64,000 nucleotides of DNA from Acinetobacter sp. ANC 4169 (GCF_002135355.1 NZ_NEGE01000016.1:31718-95717); one strand, 5' to 3'. Counted from the first letter of the stretch, positions 28,800-39,150 are shown. Notes: generated by a model from the sequence alone, not told the origin. Numbers and translations are program-made.

Positions 28800-30094
28800 C
28801 TTTTTCTCCGAATGCTAAAAATGATTAATCCAAATAATAATGGAAATAAAGTAAAAATAGTTCTAGAGAAAAACCCTAAAAACTCTGCATAAAAAAATTG
28901 GCTACAAAATAGAACCATTAAATAAATATAAATAATTTTAAAAAATAAATTGTTTTTATCTTTTAAATAAGTAAAACATATACATAAAAACAGTCCAGTA
29001 CTAAAAGAAGCCAAAAGACTGATGAAAACACCATAGTTCATTAATAGTTCAGTAACAAAACCTGTTGTTAATGATGAGTTACCTTCCTGCCCCAAAACAT
29101 AACTGCCTGGATAAATCATATTTTTTAATTCAGGACCAGCCCCATAAGGTTTATCTATCCACAGGGCTCTTGGAATAAAGTTACTAAAACCAGCTAGATA
29201 TGTCTTTCCAAGTAAAATTTGATATTGATTTGAAAGTAACCACACTATATTTTCGTGATTTCCAAAAGCACCATTTAAAGAGTTAATTAAACCATAATTA
29301 TCATTATGAGAGATTTCAGATGAAGTTATTTCTTTTCTATATTTACCAATTAAATACAATATATAAATACAGAAAAATGGAAATATAATTTTAAATGTAT
29401 ATTTAAAATTAATTTTAAAATCTCGACAAGAAAGATAGATTGAAAATAGTAGAAAAAATAGAATAAATAATGAATTTCGATTACTATTAATAGAATAATA
29501 AACAGCAGAGTAAATAAAAATCAAAAGAAATAATAATAAATAAACTTTATTATTTCGCATTAAATATGAGAAAAAAACAAGCATACAAGATATATATATC
29601 CAATGTGGAAATAAAACCTTAATACCTTGTCCATAGGCAAATGAAATTCTATCTCTTAAATAAACATCCACTCCCATAGATAAAATTTGAATAATATTTT
29701 GATAAGAATAGTAAAAACCTACTGCAAAAATTAGCAATGCATAAAATATTAAATATTTATAGTTAAAATAGGTAATATTAAAATCTTTAATATTAAAAAA
29801 TATAGGATTATTAATATTTTTATTAAATAGAATAAAACCCAAATTAAATAAAAAATATACTAAAAATGAAAAAAACATGGAGATTGAGTATATTAAAGAT
29901 TCATATTCATTTTGATATCTAAAAAAACCATAATACCACTGTAACACTGGCATAAAAATATGAATTAAAATAAAAAAGATAGTACTTACACCATGAGGTG
30001 TAAGAAAAATATATTTTATTCCATATTTATTTAAACCTGGCTTTAAAAAAGCCAAGGCCACAGAAAATAATAATAATGCAGAAATATAAATCAT
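28796..30094 (-). CDS. wzy: Capsule repeat-unit polymerase (Wzy-like)
   Basis: A 432-residue polytopic membrane protein with about 10-12 hydrophobic segments and a large periplasmic loop between residues about 245 and 340 (GLINSLNGAFGNHENIVWLL, then FIPRALWIDKPYGAG). This is the layout of O-antigen and capsule polymerases; the motif PRALWxDKP is often seen in them. Wzy joins lipid-linked repeat units in the periplasm. It is very AT-rich. It is the only polymerase-like gene I see in the locus. ATGA overlaps link it to genes on both sides. Confidence 0.8.
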   Translation of the reverse strand: MIYISALLLFSVALAFLKPGLNKYGIKYIFLTPHGVSTIFFILIHIFMPVLQWYYGFFRYQNEYESLIYSISMFFSFLVYFLFNLGFILFNKNINNPIFFNIKDFNITYFNYKYLIFYALLIFAVGFYYSYQNIIQILSMGVDVYLRDRISFAYGQGIKVLFPHWIYISCMLVFFSYLMRNNKVYLLLFLLIFIYSAVYYSINSNRNSLFILFFLLFSIYLSCRDFKINFKYTFKIIFPFFCIYILYLIGKYRKEITSSEISHNDNYGLINSLNGAFGNHENIVWLLSNQYQILLGKTYLAGFSNFIPRALWIDKPYGAGPELKNMIYPGSYVLGQEGNSSLTTGFVTELLMNYGVFISLLASFSTGLFLCICFTYLKDKNNLFFKIIYIYLMVLFCSQFFYAEFLGFFSRTIFTLFPLLFGLIIFSIRRKS

Positions 30095-30600
30095 TTTAAT
30101 TCATTTATATTTAAGTTTTTCTTTAGGTATTCTCTAGAATCCCCAATAATTTGGCCAGGACTACCAGCATAAATTGAAAAATCTGGTATTTTTCCTCGAA
30201 CCACTGTACCTGCAGCAATAATACAACCTTTTCCAATTTGACAACCAGGCATTAAAATAGTCCCTGTTCCAATAAAGCTATAATCGCCTATTTTTACCGA
30301 TCTAATTTTTCCAATCGGTTTTTCTTGAGGAATATCAAATGCCTTGGCTACAGTATGTAAGGACCAATCATGTGTCAAAACTCTAATATAACTTGACATA
30401 GTAACCTGATTACCAATTTCAATTAGGCCGTAATTTGTTCCATCAAACCAAATTTTAGAAGAGAGATAATTAGGCTTACCATTGAAAATAACTCCCCATT
30501 TTTTTAGAAAATAATAATTTACTTTGGTCGCATATCTCGGCTTTAATGATCCAAAAGTTTTCATTGCGAGAAAATATAAAATCTTGCTCAATTTATTCAT
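30091..30600 (-). CDS. Hexapeptide-repeat acyltransferase
   Basis: The 169-residue protein carries a left-handed beta-helix with hexapeptide repeats: IEIGNQVTMSSYIRVLTHDWS, IGDYSFIGTGTILMPGCQIGKG and IIAAGTVVRGKIPDFS, ending in the typical IYAGSPGQIIG. It should transfer an acetyl or other acyl group from CoA to a sugar of the repeat unit. It overlaps the polymerase start by four bases and follows the glycosyltransferase after two bases, so all three are co-translated. Confidence 0.85.
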   Translation of the reverse strand: MNKLSKILYFLAMKTFGSLKPRYATKVNYYFLKKWGVIFNGKPNYLSSKIWFDGTNYGLIEIGNQVTMSSYIRVLTHDWSLHTVAKAFDIPQEKPIGKIRSVKIGDYSFIGTGTILMPGCQIGKGCIIAAGTVVRGKIPDFSIYAGSPGQIIGDSREYLKKNLNINELK

Positions 30601-30602
30601 TT

Positions 30603-31706
30603 TTAAATACCTATTTTTGCAAAAATATTATTTAATTGTTCATCAAATGTAGGAAAAATCTGCTGTAGATTTTTTGTATTTTCTACCAATTGGGCATATT
30701 TTTCTTTATTTAACATTAACGTATCTAGTTGATTTAACAAACCTTGATGATCTTCATAATTTACAGATATACAACTATTTGAAGATCTTAAAAACTCTGC
30801 TGTGACTACTTCTTTATTAACTATTACAGGAACAGAATATTGTAGAGCATCCCCCCACTTATTTGCCTCTGCCATTCGATTGATTGGATATATTGGATTA
30901 TAGTAAGTTAACACAAAATTACTAACTCGATAATAAGCCAATGCCTCATATTGAGGTAATTCTCCTAAGTATATAACATTTTCAAAAGTTAACATTTGTT
31001 GTGCTAAATCCGAATCTAATCTACCAGCCATAAGCAAACAAATATTTTTTCTAGCTTCAGCAATTTTTTTAATAATATCTATACCACGTGTATCAGTTAA
31101 CCAACCATTTACATAAATATTTAAATCATAAGATTTTATTTTTTGAATAATTTCTAAATCTAAATGCACTAATTTCGATTTTTTCACATCGAAACTAGTT
31201 GGAGTATTTTTTAAAATTAAAAAATTCTCTGAGCTAAAATCATATCTTTCGCGGCCAGGAATTATATGAATTAAACAATTATGTGATACATACTTTTCTA
31301 AGTATCCGAGCATATTTTTTATTATTTTAGGAAAATTAAACAGCTGCGAAAATCTATCAGCATCATCATAAATAACATCAAATTTTTTAATTTTTGCTGC
31401 TAACAATGCAGGAAATGCAGATTCAAAACCTAATGCCCACACCTTATCATTACTTTTAAATTTAAATAAACAGCAAAAAAATACTGCCACCATCCAAAAT
31501 AGGTACATAATTTTAGCTTTTTTAGATGAATATCCTCCCCCATTTAATATAAAATTTCCATTTTCTTCAACTTTATCCGAAGGCAATCTTTTCCATCCAA
31601 AAAAACTATAGTTTACATTGCTTGGTAAACACTCTATTAGCTTTGCCAATCTAGTCCTTTTCTTCAAGTTAGGTAAAGGCGCTATAATGCTTAATCGATT
31701 ATTCAA
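30603..31706 (-). CDS. Glycosyltransferase (GT4-like), block B
   Basis: The 367-residue protein has the outline of a GT-B fold. The second half contains YVNGWLTDTRGIDIIKKIAEA, ICLLMAGRLDS, VIYLGELPQYEALAYYRVS and NKWGDALQYSVPVI, which match GT4-type acceptor/donor elements, though the classical EX7E is less clear than in other genes here. A hydrophobic segment near residues 65-85 may associate it with the membrane. Donor and acceptor are unknown. It is AT-rich like the polymerase and flippase genes on either side. Confidence 0.75.
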   Translation of the reverse strand: MNNRLSIIAPLPNLKKRTRLAKLIECLPSNVNYSFFGWKRLPSDKVEENGNFILNGGGYSSKKAKIMYLFWMVAVFFCCLFKFKSNDKVWALGFESAFPALLAAKIKKFDVIYDDADRFSQLFNFPKIIKNMLGYLEKYVSHNCLIHIIPGRERYDFSSENFLILKNTPTSFDVKKSKLVHLDLEIIQKIKSYDLNIYVNGWLTDTRGIDIIKKIAEARKNICLLMAGRLDSDLAQQMLTFENVIYLGELPQYEALAYYRVSNFVLTYYNPIYPINRMAEANKWGDALQYSVPVIVNKEVVTAEFLRSSNSCISVNYEDHQGLLNQLDTLMLNKEKYAQLVENTKNLQQIFPTFDEQLNNIFAKIGI

Positions 31707-31714
31707 AATGATAC

Positions 31715-32899
31715 CTACTTTTTATCTAATTCTTTCATTACATAGTGATTTGATATAAAAATCTTTCCAATCCATTGTAATAGCATAACTAACAGCAAGC
31801 CTTGAACTAGATATCTAAAATTATATTTTAACAAAAATAAAAAACATATCACATAAATCAAAGCCAAAATCAAACTTATAATTGAAGATTTCTTTAAACT
31901 ATCATTTGTACCAAATACGCCCAAACATAAAGATGGCATAATATATATAGATTTCAATAATGATAATACTAAAATTAGTATATACAAGTCCTTTTCAAAG
32001 GCAAAATTAAATGGCAGATAGTCATAAAAAATATATACTACAATAGAATTAATTAAAGATATAAAAATGGCAATTAACAAAATATTAAGCATATATTTAA
32101 TATACTTTTTTTTGTTAAAATATTTATCATTTCTTACTTTTGGACCTAATGCAAAACCAATAAATGCTATAGCAGCTAATATAACAGAATTATATATTGT
32201 ATTATAAGTAAAAATTAATGAGGAAATTTCTTTTTTATTATAAATATTAATTAAAAATTGTTCTCCATAATTGGCAATAACTAAGCTAAAACTATGTAAA
32301 AACAAATAAAAACCTACTATAGTATTCACCTTAAAATCATTAAAATTAAATTGACTCTGTGAAGAAGTATGATTTTTAGAAAGAATATCCAAAAAAACGA
32401 TAAATAACATTGATAGTATTAATAATAATGGCAAATTTAAATTAAAATTAAAGAAATAAAAAAATATTAAAAAAGCCAAAAAAATTATTTTCCAAAAATT
32501 TGTTCTAATTTGGGATTGTGTTAAATTACCGTTAGCTCTATAAAAACCTGCTTGAAACATTAAATATGAATATGTAAAACCTATTATTCCCATATAAATT
32601 GATTTTTCAAATGTTTGAAAATAGTAGAAAACGGAAATAATAATTAATGAAATAACAAAGCTCTGTACTAAAAATTGCTTTTTTAGTACAGAATATGAAT
32701 TTATATTTCTTAATAATAGTTGATCAAATCCTAATATACAAATTGATCCTACTATAAAAATTGAAGACTTATAAAAAGCCCAATCAGCAATAATGTTATT
32801 ATCATCAAAACTTATGACAAAAAAATCTGTTAAGGTAAAAGCAGCTACACTTAATATATATATTAATAAAGAAAGTATATTTTTTCTATTAAATTGCAT
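31715..32899 (-). CDS. wzx: Polysaccharide flippase (Wzx-like), block B
   Basis: The 394-residue protein is almost wholly hydrophobic, with about 12 predicted membrane segments, and has the Wzx layout with a charged pair in the first helices (FFVISFDDNN). Wzx moves the lipid-linked repeat unit across the inner membrane. It is strongly AT-rich. The ATG at 32899 is preferred; it overlaps the end of the upstream acyltransferase by 11 bases, and GGTAAG lies upstream. A second, unrelated-looking flippase is at 45079-46254. Confidence 0.8.
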   Translation of the reverse strand: MQFNRKNILSLLIYILSVAAFTLTDFFVISFDDNNIIADWAFYKSSIFIVGSICILGFDQLLLRNINSYSVLKKQFLVQSFVISLIIISVFYYFQTFEKSIYMGIIGFTYSYLMFQAGFYRANGNLTQSQIRTNFWKIIFLAFLIFFYFFNFNLNLPLLLILSMLFIVFLDILSKNHTSSQSQFNFNDFKVNTIVGFYLFLHSFSLVIANYGEQFLINIYNKKEISSLIFTYNTIYNSVILAAIAFIGFALGPKVRNDKYFNKKKYIKYMLNILLIAIFISLINSIVVYIFYDYLPFNFAFEKDLYILILVLSLLKSIYIMPSLCLGVFGTNDSLKKSSIISLILALIYVICFLFLLKYNFRYLVQGLLLVMLLQWIGKIFISNHYVMKELDKK

Positions 32900-33425
32900 T
32901 GATTTCACTTACCAAACGTTCACCTATTTTTTTAGCTGGATTTCCAGCATAAATTGAGTAAGGCTCTGTATTTTTCGTCAAAACTGCTCCGGCAGCAATT
33001 ATACTACCCTCTGCTATTTCGTTTACAGTTTCTAAAATCATGCTATTAGCACCTATCCATGCATAATCTTGAATTAATAAATTTGAAAAAACTTTCTCAT
33101 TTTTATTCCAATCCCTATATACTCCATGCACATTATGATTATGAGTGAATATTTTTACACCTTCTGATATTGCTACATGATTACCAATCTGTATTCCTCC
33201 AGAATAATCTATATAAGCATATTCTCCCACATGCACACTTTTCCCAAATTTTATAAAACTTCCTTTATTAGGATGTGCTTGAACAATTTTTACATATTCA
33301 GCAACATAAAATAAATTTGTATTAAAAAAATTTTTATATGCATACCATCTTAAATTTCTTAGAAATTTTAATGAAAATAATGGCCCACTTGTTAAAAGAA
33401 TTAAAAGCTTAAAAAATAATTTCAT
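32889..33425 (-). CDS. Hexapeptide-repeat acyltransferase (maltose/galactoside O-acetyltransferase-like)
   Basis: A 178-residue left-handed beta-helix protein: VHVGEYAYIDYSGGIQIGNH, the catalytic-type HNHNVHG, then WIGANSMILETVNE, GSIIAAGAVLTKN and IYAGNPAKKIGERL. It should O- or N-acylate a repeat-unit sugar. A hydrophobic N-terminal stretch (LFFKLLILLTSGPLF) is unusual for a soluble acyltransferase and may attach it to the membrane. It follows wecC after 42 bases. Confidence 0.83.
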   Translation of the reverse strand: MKLFFKLLILLTSGPLFSLKFLRNLRWYAYKNFFNTNLFYVAEYVKIVQAHPNKGSFIKFGKSVHVGEYAYIDYSGGIQIGNHVAISEGVKIFTHNHNVHGVYRDWNKNEKVFSNLLIQDYAWIGANSMILETVNEIAEGSIIAAGAVLTKNTEPYSIYAGNPAKKIGERLVSEINAI

Positions 33426-33467
33426 AAATTACTCAAAAGAAAAATTCACATCCTTGTGAAATAATAA

Positions 33468-34721
33468 TTAGAGATTTACCAAAGAAACAACATCTTTTTT
33501 AGTAAGATGAGTATTTTTCTTAAACTCTTTATGAGCGACTAATACCACCTTAATATCAGCTTTACTCGACTCATCTAAATGAACTAATTCAACTTTTCCT
33601 ATTAACTTTTTTGGCAACTCAGAAATATTAGGCTCAATCGCTAAAATATTTAAACCTTGTTCAGCCAATTTCTTCGTAATTTCTAAAGCAGGGCTTTCAC
33701 GCAGGTCATCAATATCTGGCTTAAATGCCAAACCATAACAAGCAACCGTTACATCTTGAATGGTTTTTTCTGGGTTTGCCTGTAAAAACTCGGCAATCTT
33801 AATTTTCACCTGGTCAATCACCCATTCAGGCTTCGAATCATTTACTTCACGGGCAGTACGAATTAAGCGCGCCTGTTCAGGGGTTTTCGCTACAATAAAC
33901 CAAGGATCAACTGCAATACAGTGCCCGCCTACACCCGGACCCGGCTGTAAAATATTGACACGCGGGTGACGGTTAGCAAGTGCAATCAGTTCCCAAACAT
34001 TGATATCGAGCTTGTCACAAATAATTGATAATTCATTGGCAAAAGCAATGTTTACATCACGAAATGAATTTTCTGTGAGCTTACACATTTCAGCAGTACG
34101 TGCATTGGTTTCAATACAACTGCCCTGTACAAATGTTTTATACAAATTACATGCAGCAGTTGAACAACGCGTTGTCATACCACCAATAATTCGGTCATTA
34201 CTAATCAGTTCTTGTAGAACCTTACCTGGCAATACACGTTCAGGACAATGCGCAACTAAAATATCTGCTTGCTCGCCTGCCTGTTCAGGGAAGGTTAAGT
34301 CTGGACGTGCTTCAGCTAACCATGCTGCCATTTGTTCAGTCGCACCTACAGGTGAAGTTGACTCAAGAATAACTAAATTACCCGGTTTTAAATAAGGTGC
34401 TAAAGCTTTAGAGGCTACTTCAATGTATTTAAGATCGGGCTGGTAATCATCTTTAAACGGTGTTGGTACCGCAACAATGTACGCATCTGCTTCAACCGGA
34501 GTTGTTTGTGCAGATAACATACCCTTTGCAACGACCACTTTTACTAAAGCATCTAAGTCGGGTTCAACAATATGTACCCTACCCTGGTTAATCATGTTGA
34601 CAGCATGCTGATTAACATCCACGCCTGTAACTTGAATGCCGTGAGCAGCAAAAGTCGCTGCTGTAGGCAAACCAATATACCCAAGGCCAATAACACAAAT
34701 ATGTTTAAATTGATTATTCAT
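33468..34721 (-). CDS. wecC: UDP-N-acetyl-D-mannosamine dehydrogenase
   Basis: The 417-residue enzyme oxidises UDP-ManNAc twice to UDP-ManNAcA. It has the NAD loop GLGYIGLPTA, the catalytic-domain TENSFRDVNIAFANELS and the active-site Cys in GPGVGGHCIAVDPWF, with CYGLAFKPDIDDLRESPAL in the C-terminal domain. WecC-type features and the adjacent wecB support this specificity over UDP-glucose. Codon use and GC are more housekeeping-like than in the AT-rich genes that follow it. Confidence 0.93.
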   Translation of the reverse strand: MNNQFKHICVIGLGYIGLPTAATFAAHGIQVTGVDVNQHAVNMINQGRVHIVEPDLDALVKVVVAKGMLSAQTTPVEADAYIVAVPTPFKDDYQPDLKYIEVASKALAPYLKPGNLVILESTSPVGATEQMAAWLAEARPDLTFPEQAGEQADILVAHCPERVLPGKVLQELISNDRIIGGMTTRCSTAACNLYKTFVQGSCIETNARTAEMCKLTENSFRDVNIAFANELSIICDKLDINVWELIALANRHPRVNILQPGPGVGGHCIAVDPWFIVAKTPEQARLIRTAREVNDSKPEWVIDQVKIKIAEFLQANPEKTIQDVTVACYGLAFKPDIDDLRESPALEITKKLAEQGLNILAIEPNISELPKKLIGKVELVHLDESSKADIKVVLVAHKEFKKNTHLTKKDVVSLVNL

Positions 34722-34739
34722 AATATTACTTACACTTAC

Positions 34740-35864
34740 TCAGTTATTCTTTAAAAATTCAATAATTTGTTGACATGAAGTTCCATCCCCATACGGGTTA
34801 TGCGCTTCTGCCATTTGTTTATACAGCTCATTATTTGTTAATAAATCGGTTACAGATTTTTCAATTACTGTCGTATCTGTTCCTACCAGTTTTACAGTGC
34901 CTGCCTCTACAGCTTCAGGGCGTTCAGTGGTATCACGCATGACCAGTACAGGCTTACCTAAAGATGGTGCTTCTTCCTGAATACCGCCAGAATCAGTCAA
35001 AATTAAATAACTGCGATTCATGAGATATACAAAAGGCAGATAATCCTGAGGGGCGATTAAATGAATATTTGAAATACCTGATAAAAGTTCATTCACAGGT
35101 TTTTGTACATTTGGATTTAAATGTACCGGATATACAATTTGTACATCTGAATATTTTTGAGCAATATTCGCCAATGCCTGACAAATATTTAAGAAGCCTT
35201 GACCAAAGTTTTCACGGCGGTGACCGGTAACTAAAATCAGTTTTTTATTTTCATCCAAGAAACTGAATTGAGTTTTAAAATCATCAATAAGTTTATGATC
35301 AGTTTCTACTTTTTCTTTCACCTTCAATAAAGCATCAATTACGGTATTTCCTGTAATTGTTATATTTTCCGGATTAATATTTTCTTTAATTAAATTATTA
35401 TAAGAGGATTGGGTTGGTGCAAAATGATAATTTGCCAATGCTCCGGTTAGCTTACGGTTCGCTTCTTCCGGCCAGGGTGAGTAAATATCGCCTGTGCGTA
35501 ATCCGGCTTCAACATGACCAATTTTCACCTTGTGATAGTATGCAGCCAGCGATGCTGCAAATGTGGTTGCCGTGTCGCCATGCACTAATACGACATCTGG
35601 CAGCCATTCTGCAAAAACCGCCTCTAAGCCCTTTAAAACTCCAGAAGTTACATCAGAAAGTGTTTGACCCGGTTTCATTAAATTTAAATCAAAATCAGGA
35701 GTCAAATTAAAAAGTTCAAGAACCTGATCCAACATTTGACGATGTTGACCCGTTACACAGACCTTTGTTTCGAAGCTTTGGTTATTTTCTTTTAACAGTA
35801 ACGCTAAAGGCGCCATTTTAATTGCTTCGGGTCTTGTACCAAAAACAAGTAGAACTTTTTTCAC
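34740..35864 (-). CDS. wecB: UDP-N-acetylglucosamine 2-epimerase (non-hydrolysing)
   Basis: The 374-residue enzyme converts UDP-GlcNAc to UDP-ManNAc, the substrate of WecC. It shows the N-terminal [41 protein letters not shown] and [18 protein letters not shown] with the catalytic residues. It starts with GTG at 35864, with AGGGA six bases upstream. It heads block B of the locus; a candidate promoter lies directly upstream. Confidence 0.95.
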   Translation of the reverse strand: MKKVLLVFGTRPEAIKMAPLALLLKENNQSFETKVCVTGQHRQMLDQVLELFNLTPDFDLNLMKPGQTLSDVTSGVLKGLEAVFAEWLPDVVLVHGDTATTFAASLAAYYHKVKIGHVEAGLRTGDIYSPWPEEANRKLTGALANYHFAPTQSSYNNLIKENINPENITITGNTVIDALLKVKEKVETDHKLIDDFKTQFSFLDENKKLILVTGHRRENFGQGFLNICQALANIAQKYSDVQIVYPVHLNPNVQKPVNELLSGISNIHLIAPQDYLPFVYLMNRSYLILTDSGGIQEEAPSLGKPVLVMRDTTERPEAVEAGTVKLVGTDTTVIEKSVTDLLTNNELYKQMAEAHNPYGDGTSCQQIIEFLKNN

Positions 35865-35881
35865 GCAAAATCCCTATCTAA

Positions 35882-35910
35882 ATTATAGTAAAAATAAGAC
35901 TTAAATTCAG
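35882..35910 (-). promoter_or_regulatory. Candidate internal promoter for the wecB-itr block
   Basis: On the minus strand a perfect TATAAT (35887-35882) lies 17 bp from a weak CTGAAT (35910-35905). A start a few bases later would leave a leader of roughly 14 bases holding the AGGGA ribosome site. It sits in the 185-bp AT-rich gap between block A and block B. Confidence 0.45.
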
Positions 35911-36049
35911 ATTAATATTCTAGCAATTTTCATGATTATTTTAAATAAAAGATTTTGTTTACTTTTTTTACCAAACTCTATTTATTGCATGAGTGAACAA
36001 AAAAATATATCGATGCTTATTAATAAAAACTCTTATTAATAGCTGACTA

Positions 36050-37918
36050 TTATCTATTAAAACCAGATACATATTTATTTAATAATGTATATAGCGGTTT
36101 TGTTTCAGCACTTTCCCGACCCAACATATTCAGACGATCGAAAACTGTTAAAATTTCTTGCCATGAATAATATTTTTCATAAGATTTTAATATCCGAGAA
36201 TGCTGTGTATTCTCAACACTTTCCTGATCTATTAACAGCTCCTCATACAGCTTTTCACCCGGACGCAATCCGGTAAACTGAATCGCAATATCCCCTAAGC
36301 CATTTTCATCGATGGGACGAAAACCGCTTAAACGAATCATTTGCTTGGCTAAATCCACAATTTTAACTGGTTCCCCCATATCCAGTAAAAATACGTCACC
36401 ACCCGTACCCATCGCACCTGCCTGAATCACCAGTTGTGCGGCTTCAGGTATGGTCATAAAGTAACGCGTCACTTCCGGATGGGTCACCGTGACCGGTCCG
36501 CCTTGGGCTATCTGCTTTTTAAACAGCGGCACCACGGAACCCGATGAACCTAAGACATTGCCAAAACGTACAATACTGATTTGGGTTTTAGGATGGGTTG
36601 ATGCTAAACCCTGACAATACAGCTCCGCCATCCGTTTAGACGCCCCCATGACATTGGTCGGGCGCACGGCTTTATCGGTGGAGATTAAAACAAAGGTTTC
36701 AACGCCCTGATTCACAGCTGCATCAACACTGCGTGCTGTGCCAATTGAAGTGTTGTAGATTCCTTCAAACGGATTGGCTTCCACCAATGGCACATGTTTA
36801 TAGGCTGCTGCATGATAGACAGTTTGTACCTGATACTCGGCAATGATGCGTTCCAATTTGGCCTGATTGGTGACAGAACCTAAAACCGGAACTACTGCAA
36901 TTTCTTTGGCCTGTAATTCACGATCGATGGAGTACAAGGCAAATTCAGACATCTCGAATAAAACCAGAAGCTTAGGCTGATGTTTCACAATTTGACGGCA
37001 TAGTTCCGAACCAATCGAGCCCCCTGCCCCAGTCACCATCACCACCTTGTTTTTGATATTTTTTTCTAAAAGCTCCGCTTTGGGTGGCACAGGATCACGT
37101 CCGAGCAAATCAATAATATCGACTTCCTGAATATCGGAAACCTGCACCTGACCATCGACCAGTTGAGTAACCCCGGGTAACTCCATAATTTTGACTTGAG
37201 CCAACTCAAAAGATTCAATGATGGCTTTTTTACGACTGCGTGTCGCAGATGGCATGGCCAGTAATATTTCTTCTATTTGAAATTTTTGCAGTTTACCCAA
37301 TGCTTTTTTAGCCGAATAAATGTGTAATCCGCTTAAAGACTGCCCCTGTAATGAGGTCTTGTCATCAATAAAACATACCGGCAAATAATAATCTGAACGG
37401 TTCAATGCCGCCGCAATTTGCTGTCCGGCAAGTCCGGCACCATAAATGGCCACCCGTTTACGATTTTGCTTTTTCACAAACGTACGTAATGTGGCATAAC
37501 GGATCACCGCCCGACTCCACCACATCCATGAGAACAGCACAAAGCCGTACATCAGTGGAATACTCATAGGAATAAATGCCAAACCTAATTTTTTAATGGC
37601 ATACAAACCCACAATCTGGATAAAAGTCGCAATGGATAAACGCAGTAAATAATCTTCGTTAAAGGAACGAACAATCGCACTATAAATACCGAACAAGGCG
37701 AAAATAAGCACACCCAGTACACCCACATGGATATACCAGAAATCAAGCCCTTGCATCACTGCGACATCGGGTTTGGCCAAACGAATGGCATACACCAGCC
37801 ACATAATAAAAGGCAAGACACAGATATCCATTGCCACCAGAACAACCTGTTTTTGACGACGTGGCAAAGATGCTAAATATCGAATAATGTCTTTCACAAA
37901 GGGCTCTAGGTCGGTCAA
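36050..37918 (-). CDS. gdr: UDP-GlcNAc 4,6-dehydratase, membrane type (Gdr/CapD/PglF)
   Basis: The 622-residue protein starts with four membrane helices, then a first Rossmann fold (VAIYGAGLAGQQIAAAL) and a second, catalytic one (VTGAGGSIGSELCRQI, then AAYKHVPLVEANPFEG and the STDKAVRPTNVMGASK block). It removes water from UDP-GlcNAc to give the 4-keto-6-deoxy intermediate for the diacetamido-trideoxy sugar. The next three genes upstream supply the aminotransferase, acetyltransferase and initiating transferase. In A. baumannii this set (gdr, qhbA, qhbB, itrB) makes QuiNAc4NAc. Confidence 0.93.
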   Translation of the reverse strand: MTDLEPFVKDIIRYLASLPRRQKQVVLVAMDICVLPFIMWLVYAIRLAKPDVAVMQGLDFWYIHVGVLGVLIFALFGIYSAIVRSFNEDYLLRLSIATFIQIVGLYAIKKLGLAFIPMSIPLMYGFVLFSWMWWSRAVIRYATLRTFVKKQNRKRVAIYGAGLAGQQIAAALNRSDYYLPVCFIDDKTSLQGQSLSGLHIYSAKKALGKLQKFQIEEILLAMPSATRSRKKAIIESFELAQVKIMELPGVTQLVDGQVQVSDIQEVDIIDLLGRDPVPPKAELLEKNIKNKVVMVTGAGGSIGSELCRQIVKHQPKLLVLFEMSEFALYSIDRELQAKEIAVVPVLGSVTNQAKLERIIAEYQVQTVYHAAAYKHVPLVEANPFEGIYNTSIGTARSVDAAVNQGVETFVLISTDKAVRPTNVMGASKRMAELYCQGLASTHPKTQISIVRFGNVLGSSGSVVPLFKKQIAQGGPVTVTHPEVTRYFMTIPEAAQLVIQAGAMGTGGDVFLLDMGEPVKIVDLAKQMIRLSGFRPIDENGLGDIAIQFTGLRPGEKLYEELLIDQESVENTQHSRILKSYEKYYSWQEILTVFDRLNMLGRESAETKPLYTLLNKYVSGFNR

Positions 37919-37960
37919 AGTCAGAAAACTGAATGGCGCATATTATACGCCCATTCCCCT

Positions 37961-39130
37961 TTAAATATCTGCCATCACCGTCTGAATCGCAGTAATGGTT
38001 TTTTGCATGCTCTGTTCAGACAAAGTGGGATGTACCAGGAACATCAGACTGCTTTCACCAAGCTGTTTGGCATTCTGCAAACGCTGTTCAGGACGCCAAG
38101 GGGTTTGGTCGAATGCCTTTTCCAAATACACTTCTGAACATGAACCACTAAAACAGGGTACGCCCAAGGCATTAATTTCAGCCATGATGCGGTCACGTGA
38201 CCAGCCTTCAGGCAGTGCATCGGTCTTCACTTGCACATAACATTTATAAGCAGCATGTACATAATCACTTGAGGGCTGCGCGACAGTGAAATAAAGACTG
38301 TGAGCAAAGGCAGTTTGAATTTTGTGCATATTTTCAAGACGCTTTGCAGTCCATTCAGGCATCAGTTTCAGCTGAATACGACCGATCACCGCCTGCATTT
38401 CCATCATGCGCCAGTTGGTACCAAAGGAGTCATGCAGCCAGCGGAATCCCGGCGGATGCTGGGTGTTGTAGACGCTATCAAAGTTTTTGCCATGATCTTT
38501 ATAAGACCACATTTTTTTCCAAAGACTTTCATCATTGGTGGTGACCATTCCCCCTTCACCGCCGGTGGTCATGATCTTGTCCTGACAGAATGACCAAGCC
38601 CCAATATGACCAATGGAACCGGCAGATTTGCCTTTATACATCGCACCATGCGCCTGGGCGCAGTCTTCAATCACATAGAGGCCTTTTTCTGCGGCCAATT
38701 GCATGATCGGGTCCATATCACACATCCAGCCGGCCAAATGCACACAGATAATGGCTTTGGTCTTTGGAGTTAATACGGCCTCAATGCTACGGCGTGAAAT
38801 ATTTTGAGAATCCAGCTCAACATCAGCAAAAACCGGATTGGCACCCGCAGTCACAATCGAACTGGCTGAAGCCAGAAAGGTGCGTGAGGTGACAATCACA
38901 TCATCACCCTGACCAATGTCCAGTGCTTTCAATGCCAGATCGAGTGCGACAGTGCCGTTCGCCACAGCCACGGCATGTTTGGTTCCTGCAAATTGTGCGA
39001 ATTCTTTTTCAAATTCACGACATTCCTGACCGGTCCAATAATTCACTTTATTGGATAAGAGAACTTTTGAAACCGCATCTGCCTCTGCTTGCGTGAAACT
39101 TGGCCACGGCTCAAATGCACTGTTTAACAT
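37961..39130 (-). CDS. DegT/DnrJ/EryC1 sugar aminotransferase
   Basis: The 389-residue PLP enzyme should aminate the 4-keto sugar made by the dehydratase. It has TGQECREFEKEFAQFAG, the substrate-binding CVHLAGWMCDMDPI, VIEDCAQAHGA and GAWSFCQDKIMTTGGEGGMV, where the Lys after QD is the PLP-binding residue. FGTNWRMMEMQAVIG is family-typical. It corresponds to QhbA/PglE in its gene set. Its start follows the acetyltransferase by 20 bases. Confidence 0.92.
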   Translation of the reverse strand: MLNSAFEPWPSFTQAEADAVSKVLLSNKVNYWTGQECREFEKEFAQFAGTKHAVAVANGTVALDLALKALDIGQGDDVIVTSRTFLASASSIVTAGANPVFADVELDSQNISRRSIEAVLTPKTKAIICVHLAGWMCDMDPIMQLAAEKGLYVIEDCAQAHGAMYKGKSAGSIGHIGAWSFCQDKIMTTGGEGGMVTTNDESLWKKMWSYKDHGKNFDSVYNTQHPPGFRWLHDSFGTNWRMMEMQAVIGRIQLKLMPEWTAKRLENMHKIQTAFAHSLYFTVAQPSSDYVHAAYKCYVQVKTDALPEGWSRDRIMAEINALGVPCFSGSCSEVYLEKAFDQTPWRPEQRLQNAKQLGESSLMFLVHPTLSEQSMQKTITAIQTVMADI

Positions 39131-39150
39131 GAAATTTTCCTAGCTTAATT

